A stretch of DNA of 64,000 nt from Deltaproteobacteria bacterium HGW-Deltaproteobacteria-4 (GTDB lineage Bacteria > Desulfobacterota > Desulfuromonadia > Desulfuromonadales > UBA2197): assembly GCA_002841765.1 (NCBI GenBank), contig PHAV01000013.1, positions 1-64,000 of the forward strand, given 5' to 3'. The notes beneath the pieces were generated by a model. That model saw only the letters and a program-made list of their open reading frames with translations, was not told where the DNA came from and did no database searches. Positions 25,529-33,299 of this stretch are shown here, in pieces. A program made the translations under genes and the position numbers. The number at the start of each line of letters is the position of its first letter. The first letter of the stretch is position 1.

Positions 25529-28500
25529 GTCATCCGACCTTTGATCTCCTACAAAGTCCGATCACCGGCCGCATCCTCGTCGAGGCGAGCGCCGGGACCG
25601 GCAAGACTTACACCATCGCCGCCCTGGTGGTGCGCCTGATCATCGAGCAGCAGCGGGAGATCGAGCAGATCCTCGTCGTCACCTTCACCGAAGCGGCAAC
25701 CGCCGAACTGCGCGACCGCATCCGCCGACGTCTGGTCGAAGCGGTCGACTTCTTCACGCGCGGCGGTAGCGACGATTTTCTCACCAACCTGCACCAGCGG
25801 ACCGACGACCATGACGATGCTCGCCGCCGTCTGCAGCGGGCGCTGATCAACTTCGACCAGGCGGCGATCTACACCATCCACGGCTTCTGCCAGCGCGTCC
25901 TCCAGGATCGCGCCTTCGAGGCCCGCGCCCTCTTCGATACCGAGCTCGTCACCGACCTTTCCAGCTTCGAACAGCAGCTCGCCGACGACTTCTGGCGGTT
26001 GCGCAGCCCGGCCTTCACGTCGACCCTTGCCGATTACCTTCTCGCCTGCAACTACTGTCCTGACAAGCTTTACAAGCTGCAACGGGCAGCGCGGCGGGCG
26101 GAGCGCATCCTCCCCGAGGCGCCGGCCCCCGATCTGGCCGCTAACGAGCGGAGCTGCACGGCGCTCTTCCTCCATCTCGCCGATACATGGAGTGCGGAGC
26201 GCGCCACCATCCTTGCCGACTACCTCGCCTGTGCGCCGGGGATGCGCAAAGGCTCCTATACGCCGGAGAAGATTCAGAGCTGGGCGCAGGAACTCGACCG
26301 CTTCTTGGCTGCCGGCTCCCTCTGGGGAGGGGATGAAGGGATCAAGAAGTTCTCGTCACCCCAGGCCAACAAGGGAAAGCCGTCACCGTCACACCCCTTC
26401 TTTGCCGACTGCGCCGCCTTTGCCGAAGCGCGGGAGGAGCTGCAGGGCCTCTGCCGCGCCGGGCTCCTCGCCCTGCAGCGCGACTTCCTCTTCTGGCGGG
26501 AAGGTGAGGCGCAGCGGCGCAAGGCGCAACTGAATGTGCGCACCTTCGACGATCTCCTCAGCGAAGTCGCCACTGCGGTGCAGAGATCGAGCGGCGCCGG
26601 ACTGCTGCAGGCGCTGCAGGGAAGCTACCGCGCCATCCTCATCGACGAATTCCAGGATACCGACCCGGTGCAGTACGCCATCTTCGGCACCCTCTGCCCC
26701 GATGCCAGCCGCACCCTCTTTCTCATCGGTGACCCGAAGCAGGCGATCTACTCCTTCCGCGGCGCCGATATCTTCACCTATCTTTCCGCCGCCCGCCAGG
26801 TCGAGCACCACTTTACCCTCGGCGTCAACTACCGCTCCGCTCCGGCCCTGGTCGACGCGGTCAGCTCTCTCTTTGCGCGGGAGAACCCCTTCCTCTTTGA
26901 CGAGATTCCGTATCCACCGGTGGCCGGGAGTGAGCGGAATCGCTCTGTCGCGTTATTGGAAGAGGGTGAGAAAGAACGCCCGCCGCTGCAGCTCTGGTTC
27001 GTTCATCGCCCGGACGGTAAAGCCGCCAACAAGGAGATTACGACCGAGCGGATTATTACCGGAGTTACGGCCGAGATCGTCCGTCTCCTCAACTCCGGGG
27101 CGCGCCTACGGACGGGAGAGGGGGAACGCAGCGTCACGGCCGGCGACATCGCCGTCCTGGTGCGCAGCAACCGCCAGGCGGCGGCGATGCAGGAGCAGCT
27201 CCTGTCCTGCGGTGTCCCGGCGATCCGCCAGGGGACGGAATCGCTCTTTGCCGCGCCTGAGGTCGAACTCCTCCTGCGTACGCTGGCGGCGATCGCCGAT
27301 CCGTCTGATACCTATCTCGCACGGGGGGCGCTGGCCTGCGGCCTCCTTGACTTTGCCCCGGAGCAGCTCTTATCCAGTGTCGATGACCCCGCCACTCTCG
27401 AAGAGTGGCTACAGCGCCTGCGCGACTATCACGAACTCTGGGCGCGGCGGGGGATCACCGCCCTGAGCGGGGCGATATTTGAGCGCGAAGGGCTGGGGGT
27501 GCGGATCCTGGCGCGGGGAGACGGCGAACGGCGCCTGACCAACCTGCGCCACGCCTTCGAGGTGCTGCACTGCGCTGAGAGCCGCGAAGGGCTGGGGATG
27601 GCCGGCCTCCTTGCCTGGTTCTCGCGGCAGATCGCCGACCCGCCGGAAGGGGAGGAGTACCAGCTGCGCCTTGAGACCGACGAGCGGGCGGTGCAGGTCG
27701 TCACCATTCACCGCAGCAAGGGGCTAGAATATCCGGTCTGCTTTGTCCCCTTCTGTTGGAACGGCAGCCGACCTGCGAGCAAATTCAAGAATGATCCCTT
27801 TACCTTCCATGCGACGACGGCGACAGGGCGGGGGGAGCTCACCCTCGATCTTGGCAGCCCGGCCGAGGAGCGCGAAGAGTATCGTGCCAGTAATATCCGT
27901 GAAGGACTAGCCGAGAATCTCCGTCTCCTTTATGTCGCTCTCACCCGCGCGCAGGCCCGTCTTTATCTTGTCTGGGGAGGACTGAAGGACGCCGAGTCGT
28001 CTGCCCCGGCCTGGCTGCTGCACGGCCCGGAGGCGGTCCCGCTTGGGGCCGAAGTGGAAGAGACGGAGAAAATCTTTAAAACCCTTGACGATGAAGCGAT
28101 CCGCGCCCGTCTCTCCCCTCTCCTTGCTGCCGACAGCGGCGAGATTGTCGATCTGCCACAATATCCGCAGGTCGAGCGGTTGAATATCAGCGGCGCTGGC
28201 AGGAGCGAACTCGCCCCCCTGCTTGTGCCGACCGCCATCCGCAGCGACTGGCGCCTCTCCAGCTATTCGGCTCTGGTCGCCGGCAGTCATCATCTCGCCG
28301 ACGGCGAAGCTTGGAAGACGAGCGAACGGGTCGGCGCTGAAGAAGGAGTTGCTGCACTTGCGGAGAGCGTCAGCAGCGGCCCGACCATTCACACCTTCCC
28401 GCGCGGCGCCGATCCCGGCAGCGCCCTGCACGACATCTTCGAGGTCATCGACTTTGCTGCTGCCGGGGTTGATCCGGGCGTCATTGCCAAGAGCCTCGCC

Positions 28501-29121
28501 GCCTATGCCATCGATCTCGAATGGGCGCCGGTCGTCGCAGCGATGGTTGCGGATGTCCTGCAAGCCCCGCTGTCGCCGGAGAGAGCGGAGCTGCAGCTCT
28601 GCCGCGTCAGCAGGAAGGAGCGCTGCAGCGAGATGGGTTTCTTCCTGCCGCTGACGGAGCTTCGCGCCGCTGGTCTGACCGGTCTCTTCCGCCGCCATCA
28701 AAGTGACCTCCCGGATCCGCGTCTGGTGTCGATGATCGCCGCTCTCAACTTCGAGACCGCCTCCGGCATGCTCCGCGGTTTCATCGACCTCGTCTTCACC
28801 CTTGATGGCCGCTACTATCTCATCGATTGGAAATCGAACCATCTCGGCAGCAACAGCGCCGCCTACACCCATGAGCGGATGCTGGGCGAGATGCTATCCT
28901 CCGGTTACATCCTCCAGTATCACCTTTACTGCGTCGCCCTCCATCGTCATCTCCGCCGCACCCTTGATGATTACGACTACGAGAGCCACTTCGGCGGCGT
29001 CTTCTACCTCTTTCTGCGCGGCGTAGATGCCGGCGGCAGGACCGGCATCTACCGTGATCGGCCGAGCTTGGCATTGATTGAGGATCTGGATGAACTCTTT
29101 GCCGGCAAGGATGTCCTATGA
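25525..29121 (+). CDS. recB: exodeoxyribonuclease V beta subunit
   Basis: The 3'-to-5' SF1 helicase and only nuclease of the RecBCD complex. The 1198-residue protein shows Walker A ASAGTGKTYT (residues 21-30), AIYTIHGFCQRVLQ, the Walker B region AILIDEFQDTDPVQYAIF, LIGDPKQAIYSFRGADIFTYL, VTIHRSKGLEYPVCFVPF and RLLYVALTRAQ. The C-terminal nuclease domain has FIDLVFTLDGRYYLIDWKSN with catalytic Asp and DWKS Lys. It overlaps both neighbours by ATGA, implying translational coupling and a fixed subunit ratio. Confidence 0.97.
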   Translation: MSHPTFDLLQSPITGRILVEASAGTGKTYTIAALVVRLIIEQQREIEQILVVTFTEAATAELRDRIRRRLVEAVDFFTRGGSDDFLTNLHQRTDDHDDARRRLQRALINFDQAAIYTIHGFCQRVLQDRAFEARALFDTELVTDLSSFEQQLADDFWRLRSPAFTSTLADYLLACNYCPDKLYKLQRAARRAERILPEAPAPDLAANERSCTALFLHLADTWSAERATILADYLACAPGMRKGSYTPEKIQSWAQELDRFLAAGSLWGGDEGIKKFSSPQANKGKPSPSHPFFADCAAFAEAREELQGLCRAGLLALQRDFLFWREGEAQRRKAQLNVRTFDDLLSEVATAVQRSSGAGLLQALQGSYRAILIDEFQDTDPVQYAIFGTLCPDASRTLFLIGDPKQAIYSFRGADIFTYLSAARQVEHHFTLGVNYRSAPALVDAVSSLFARENPFLFDEIPYPPVAGSERNRSVALLEEGEKERPPLQLWFVHRPDGKAANKEITTERIITGVTAEIVRLLNSGARLRTGEGERSVTAGDIAVLVRSNRQAAAMQEQLLSCGVPAIRQGTESLFAAPEVELLLRTLAAIADPSDTYLARGALACGLLDFAPEQLLSSVDDPATLEEWLQRLRDYHELWARRGITALSGAIFEREGLGVRILARGDGERRLTNLRHAFEVLHCAESREGLGMAGLLAWFSRQIADPPEGEEYQLRLETDERAVQVVTIHRSKGLEYPVCFVPFCWNGSRPASKFKNDPFTFHATTATGRGELTLDLGSPAEEREEYRASNIREGLAENLRLLYVALTRAQARLYLVWGGLKDAESSAPAWLLHGPEAVPLGAEVEETEKIFKTLDDEAIRARLSPLLAADSGEIVDLPQYPQVERLNISGAGRSELAPLLVPTAIRSDWRLSSYSALVAGSHHLADGEAWKTSERVGAEEGVAALAESVSSGPTIHTFPRGADPGSALHDIFEVIDFAAAGVDPGVIAKSLAAYAIDLEWAPVVAAMVADVLQAPLSPERAELQLCRVSRKERCSEMGFFLPLTELRAAGLTGLFRRHQSDLPDPRLVSMIAALNFETASGMLRGFIDLVFTLDGRYYLIDWKSNHLGSNSAAYTHERMLGEMLSSGYILQYHLYCVALHRHLRRTLDDYDYESHFGGVFYLFLRGVDAGGRTGIYRDRPSLALIEDLDELFAGKDVL

Positions 29122-30878
29122 GCGATACGCAGCCGACAGTCAGCCCTGCGGCCCGGCACTTTGCTGCTCTCCTCCAGCGGTTGGCGCCTGAAGATAATCC
29201 TCTGGTTTCTAATCTGGGAGCATCCCTGGTCGATGCCGGGGAGAACGGTGATGTTTGTCTCGACCTGCGGCAGGATGCCGAGTCGGAAACGCTCCTTGCG
29301 ATCCTGCAACAGGCATCGGTCGTCGGGGCGCCGGGAGAATGGAAACCCCTGATCCTCGATGCCACCGGCCGCCTCTACCTTTACCGACAGTGGGAAGCGG
29401 AGCATCACCTCGCCGCCGAATTGATAGCGCGCGGGGAGGGGCTGCGGGAGAATATCGATACGGTCGTCCTTAGCGACGGTCTGCAGCGTCTCTTCCCCTT
29501 GCGTGCTGACGGGACACCGGACGAACAGGCGGTGGCCGCCGCGACCGCCATCCTCAAGAACTTCAGCGTCATCACCGGCGGGCCAGGGACGGGGAAGACG
29601 ACGACCGTCGTCAAGGTCCTCGCCCTTCTGATCGAGCAAGCGAAGGAGCCGCTGCGTATCGCCCTGACCGCGCCGACCGGCAAGGCCGCCGCGCGCCTGC
29701 GTGAGTCGATCAGTCGCGCCCGGGCCGCGCTCCCCTGTGCGCCGGAGGTTCGGGAGGCGATTCCGGTCGAGACGGCGACGCTCCACCGCCTCCTCGGCGC
29801 CAATGCCAGCGGGACGGCCTTCCGTTACGGTGCTGAACGGCAACTTCGCGTCGATGTCGTCGTCCTCGACGAAGCGTCGATGGTCAATCTCTCCCTGATG
29901 CGGCAACTGGTCAGCGCCCTACCGCGGACAGCACAGCTGATCATCCTTGGCGACCGCGACCAGCTCGCTTCGGTCGAAGCCGGGGAGGTCCTGGCCGATC
30001 TCTGCGGGGGCGGGGAGGTTGGACGGTCGGCGGGATTTACGGCATTGCTGGCAGGGCTCTTTGGACAGGGCGGGCGCACTCAATGCTCCCCTATGGTGAG
30101 CGGGCTCGCCGATGCGATTGTGACCTTGCAGCAGAGCCGTCGCTTCGATGCGCAGGGGGCGATCGGTACCCTCTGTCGCCTCCTCAATGCCGGCGACGGG
30201 GAGGCAGCGCTGCGTCTGTTGCACTCTGGTGACAAGTCTGCAATCTGGTCCGATCTTATGGACCAGGCTGCGCTGACAGCGGCCATCGTCGATGAGGTCG
30301 ATCACTGGGTGGCTGACTATCTGGCAGCGGAGAATCCGCAGGAGTCGTTGCGCCGTTTCGGTAACTTCATGCTCCTGACCGCCCTGCGGCAGGGACCGAC
30401 CGGGAGTATCTCCCTGAACCAGCGGATCGAGGAGCTCCTTATCCGCCGCCAGCGGATCGCCGGTGGCAAGCTCTGGTACGCCGGCCGTCCGGTGATGATC
30501 ACCCGCAATGCCCTTGGCCAGGATCTCTTCAACGGCGATATCGGTCTCTGTCTCCCGGATCCGGCCGCGGACGGGGCGCTGCGGGTCTTCTTCACCACCG
30601 CTGCCGGGGAAGCGCGGGGACTCGCTCCCCTGACCCTGCCGGCGCATGAAACTGCCTTTGCCATGACCGTCCATAAGAGCCAGGGGTCGGAGTTTGACCG
30701 TGTCCTGCTGATTCTGCCGGGACAGTGCTCAGCCATCCTGACCCGAGAACTCCTCTACACCGCCGTCAGCCGGGCGCGCGATTCGTTGCAGATCTTCGGC
30801 GATGCCGAGACGTTCGTTGAGGCGGCTCAGGAGCGGGTGGTGCGGAGTTCTGGACTGCGGGAGCAGTTGTGGGGATAA
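29118..30878 (+). CDS. recD: exodeoxyribonuclease V alpha subunit
   Basis: The 5'-to-3' SF1B helicase of RecBCD. The 586-residue protein has the length of the RecBC-associated RecD (not the longer RecD2). It shows Walker A ITGGPGTGKTTTVVKVLALL near residue 155, LTAPTGKAAARLRESI, VDVVVLDEASMVNLSLMRQL, LIILGDRDQLASVEAGEVLADLC, and the C-terminal UvrD-like FAMTVHKSQGSEFDRVLLILP with LLYTAVSRARDSL. It is the last gene of the recCBD operon and ends before a repeat cluster and terminator. Confidence 0.97.
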   Translation: MSDTQPTVSPAARHFAALLQRLAPEDNPLVSNLGASLVDAGENGDVCLDLRQDAESETLLAILQQASVVGAPGEWKPLILDATGRLYLYRQWEAEHHLAAELIARGEGLRENIDTVVLSDGLQRLFPLRADGTPDEQAVAAATAILKNFSVITGGPGTGKTTTVVKVLALLIEQAKEPLRIALTAPTGKAAARLRESISRARAALPCAPEVREAIPVETATLHRLLGANASGTAFRYGAERQLRVDVVVLDEASMVNLSLMRQLVSALPRTAQLIILGDRDQLASVEAGEVLADLCGGGEVGRSAGFTALLAGLFGQGGRTQCSPMVSGLADAIVTLQQSRRFDAQGAIGTLCRLLNAGDGEAALRLLHSGDKSAIWSDLMDQAALTAAIVDEVDHWVADYLAAENPQESLRRFGNFMLLTALRQGPTGSISLNQRIEELLIRRQRIAGGKLWYAGRPVMITRNALGQDLFNGDIGLCLPDPAADGALRVFFTTAAGEARGLAPLTLPAHETAFAMTVHKSQGSEFDRVLLILPGQCSAILTRELLYTAVSRARDSLQIFGDAETFVEAAQERVVRSSGLREQLWG

Positions 30879-30888
30879 AGGTCATTCA

Positions 30889-30970
30889 CCACGCCCAGCC
30901 CCTCCTTGAATAAGGAGGGGAGCTTAAAGATCATAATCCCCCTCCTTTTTTAAGGAGGGGCTAGGTGTGG
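30889..30970 (+). repeat. nested palindromes of the CCCCTCC...GGAGGGG family after recD
   Basis: Two hairpins, CCCCTCCTT-AAGGAGGGG at 30899-30920 and again at 30939-30960, lie inside a longer imperfect inverted repeat (CCACGCCCAGCCCCTCC against GGAGGGGCTAGGTGTGG). The same core recurs between trpE and the deacetylase gene at 38021-38064. It looks like a dispersed palindromic element rather than a simple terminator. Confidence 0.75.
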
Positions 30971-30983
30971 TCGATTTTTCATA

Positions 30984-31019
30984 AAAAGCCCCCCTACGCA
31001 GCTGCGTAGGGGGGCTTTT
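30984..31019. terminator. bidirectional terminator between recD and the asd-like gene
   Basis: A perfect 36-base palindrome with arms AAAAGCCCCCCTACGCAG. The A and T runs at both outer ends suit termination of both convergent transcripts. Confidence 0.8.
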
Positions 31020-31049
31020 GTTATTTATTCGAGCGAGAAGTGTTGATGT

Positions 31050-32069
31050 TTACAGATGCTTCGCAATCAGCACTTCCGCGATCTGTACGGCATTGGTCGC
31101 CGCTCCTTTGCGCAGATTGTCGGCGGAGGTCCAGAGATTGAGACCATTGGCGACGCTGTGATCTTCACGGATGCGGCCGATGAGGACGGCATCCTGACCG
31201 GCCGCATCAACCGGCATCGGGTAGGAGAGCTGGCTCGGATCGTCGATGACTTCGCAGCCGGGAGCGACGGTGAGGAGGGTGTGGGCGGCAGCGGCGGTCA
31301 GCTTTTCGTTCGTCTCGACATTGACCGACTCGCTGTGGCCGTAGAAGACCGGGACCCGCACGGCGGTGGCGCTGATCGCCAGATCCGGCAATCCGAGGAC
31401 CTTGCGGGTCTCCTCGACGATCTTCTCTTCTTCTTTGGTTGAACCGTCCTCGAGAAAGGCATCGATCTGCGGCAGGCAGTTGAAGGCGATCTGGTGCGGA
31501 TAGATCTTCGGCTGCACCGGGCGGCCGTTGAGGAGTTCACCGACTTCAAGGCGCAGGGCGTCGATCGACTTCTGGCCCGTCGCCGAGACCGCCTGGTAGG
31601 TGGAGACGACGACCCGCTTGAGGCCGACGGCGTCATGAATCGGTTTGAGGGCGATGGTCAACTGGGTGGTGGCCGCGTTGGGACTGGCGATGATCCCTTT
31701 GTTGCGGAAATTCGCGATACTGGCTCCATTCACTTCAGGAACAACCAGAGGGATGTCGTCGTCGCTGCGCCAGGCACTGGAGAGGTCGATACAGATTGCT
31801 CCGGCAGTGGCGGCGATCGGGCAGAAGTCCTTGGAGCGCTCGGCACCGGCGGTAAAGAAAACCAGATCGATCCCGTCAAAGGAACCTTGATTGAGGGCCT
31901 GAACCATGATCGATTCGTCGCGGAATTCCAGGAAGTCGCCATCGGAGCGCTCCGATGCGATGAGGCGGAGTTCGTCGACCGGGAAGTCCCGCTCTTCGAG
32001 GACGCGGATGATCTCGTTGCCGACGGCGCCGGTGGCGCCGACGATGGCGACGTTGTATTTTTTCGACAT
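31050..32069 (-). CDS. aspartate-semialdehyde dehydrogenase-like protein lacking the catalytic cysteine (Usg-1-like)
   Basis: The 339-residue protein matches the ASADH fold throughout: NAD(P)-binding VAIVGATGAVGNEIIRVLEERDFP, DLVFFTAGAERSKDF, DLSSAWR, VVPEVN, VVVSTYQAVSATG with the active-site Gln, and RVPVFYGHSESVNVE with the substrate Arg and catalytic His. But the nucleophile motif, normally NPNC(S/A)T, reads SPNAATT: codon 132 (31674-31676) is GCG, alanine. Without the cysteine the normal reaction to aspartate semialdehyde should not occur. Cys-less homologues beside leuB are known in gamma-proteobacteria as Usg-1; that comparison is from memory. The start is ATG 32069 with AGGAG at 8 bases. 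It follows leuB. Confidence 0.85.
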   Translation of the reverse strand: MSKKYNVAIVGATGAVGNEIIRVLEERDFPVDELRLIASERSDGDFLEFRDESIMVQALNQGSFDGIDLVFFTAGAERSKDFCPIAATAGAICIDLSSAWRSDDDIPLVVPEVNGASIANFRNKGIIASPNAATTQLTIALKPIHDAVGLKRVVVSTYQAVSATGQKSIDALRLEVGELLNGRPVQPKIYPHQIAFNCLPQIDAFLEDGSTKEEEKIVEETRKVLGLPDLAISATAVRVPVFYGHSESVNVETNEKLTAAAAHTLLTVAPGCEVIDDPSQLSYPMPVDAAGQDAVLIGRIREDHSVANGLNLWTSADNLRKGAATNAVQIAEVLIAKHL

Positions 32070-32088
32070 ATCGTTCACTCCTGAATGC

Positions 32089-32186
32089 GTGAGGGGCGCA
32101 GCACGCTGCGCCCCTCACGGGTAATCATTCTGTTGGTAGGGGCGACCCGGTGGGTCGCCCTGGTCGAGGCACCGCCTCGCCCCTAC
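32089..32186 (+). repeat. three adjacent REP-like palindromes between leuB and the asd-like gene
   Basis: Unit 1 (32089-32118) is a perfect 14-base inverted repeat GTGAGGGGCGCAGC with a 2-base loop. Unit 2 (32136-32160) is GTAGGGGCGACCCGG-TGGGTCGCCC. Unit 3 (32165-32186) is CGAGGCACCGCCTCGCCCCTAC. All share GTAGGGGCG or its complement, as at 22091-22148. They fill the gap between the two genes, start within 3-4 bases of the leuB stop side, and could stabilise or separate the upstream mRNA. Confidence 0.75.
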
Positions 32187-33271
32187 AAGGCAGCGATGAT
32201 CGCGTCGCCCATCTCTCTGGTATTGACGAGCTTCTCGCCCGGCAACTTAGAGAAGATGTCGCGGGTGCGGATCCCCTGATCGAGGACTTTGGCGACGGCG
32301 TTGTCGATGGCATCGGCAGCCTCGAGCATCCCGAAGGAGAACTTGAGCATCATCCCGGCCGAGAGGATCTGGGCGATGGGGTTGGCAATCCCTTGGCCGG
32401 CGATATCCGGGGCGCTGCCGCCAGAAGGCTCGTACATACCGAAGGTCCCTTCTGCCAGGGAGGCAGATGGGAGCATGCCGAGGGAGCCGGTGAGCATCGC
32501 CGCTTCGTCGGAGAGGATGTCGCCGAACATGTTTTCACAGAGGATGACATCGAACTGCTTCGGCCACTTGACCAGCTGCATGGCGGCGTTGTCGACGTAC
32601 ATATGGGTTAGCTCGACATCGGGATAATCCTTGGCGATGCCGATAACGACTTCACGCCACAGGACCGAGGTGGAAAGGACGTTGGCTTTGTCGATGGAGC
32701 AGACCTTCTTGCCACGCTTGCGGGCGGCCTGGAAGGCGACATGGGTGATGCGTTCGATCTCGGCAACGCTGTAGCGCATAGTGTCGACGCCGACACGCTC
32801 ACGGCCGACCCCTTCGATCCCTTTGGGCTGGGAAAAGTAGATGCCGCCGGTGAGCTCACGGATGACGAGGATGTTAAAGCCGCCGCTAATGACTTCTTCC
32901 TTGAGACTGGAAGCGCCGGTCAGAGAGGGGAAGATGATCGCCGGGCGGAGGTTGGCGTAGAGGCCGAAAATCTTGCGCAGGGGGAGGAGGGCACCGCGCT
33001 CGGGTTGTTCATCGGGGGGGAGGGACTCCCACTTCGGGCCGCCGACCGAGCCGAAGAGGATGGCGTCGGAAGCCTTGCAGATATCGATGGTCGTCTGCGG
33101 CAGCGCTTTGCCTTCCTTGTCGATCCCGGCGCCGCCGACATTGGCGGGGGTGCGGGTGAAGGCGACGTTGTACTTCTTCTCGATAGCGTCAAGGACGCGC
33201 AGGGCTTCATTCATTACTTCCGGACCGATACCGTCACCGGAAAGAACTGCAACTTTATACGTCTGGGCCAT
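32183..33271 (-). CDS. leuB: 3-isopropylmalate dehydrogenase
   Basis: Oxidatively decarboxylates 3-isopropylmalate in leucine synthesis, using NAD. The 362-residue protein has family length and shows [50 protein letters not shown] (substrate Arg residues), [11 protein letters not shown], the metal-binding [19 protein letters not shown] and [31 protein letters not shown], and [14 protein letters not shown] for the cofactor. It starts 28 bases after rng on the same strand and is followed by the asd-like gene, so the three may share a transcript. No other leu genes are in the window. Confidence 0.97.
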   Translation of the reverse strand: MAQTYKVAVLSGDGIGPEVMNEALRVLDAIEKKYNVAFTRTPANVGGAGIDKEGKALPQTTIDICKASDAILFGSVGGPKWESLPPDEQPERGALLPLRKIFGLYANLRPAIIFPSLTGASSLKEEVISGGFNILVIRELTGGIYFSQPKGIEGVGRERVGVDTMRYSVAEIERITHVAFQAARKRGKKVCSIDKANVLSTSVLWREVVIGIAKDYPDVELTHMYVDNAAMQLVKWPKQFDVILCENMFGDILSDEAAMLTGSLGMLPSASLAEGTFGMYEPSGGSAPDIAGQGIANPIAQILSAGMMLKFSFGMLEAADAIDNAVAKVLDQGIRTRDIFSKLPGEKLVNTREMGDAIIAAL

Positions 33272-33299
33272 GTCTGATTACTCTCCTTATTCGCTGATA

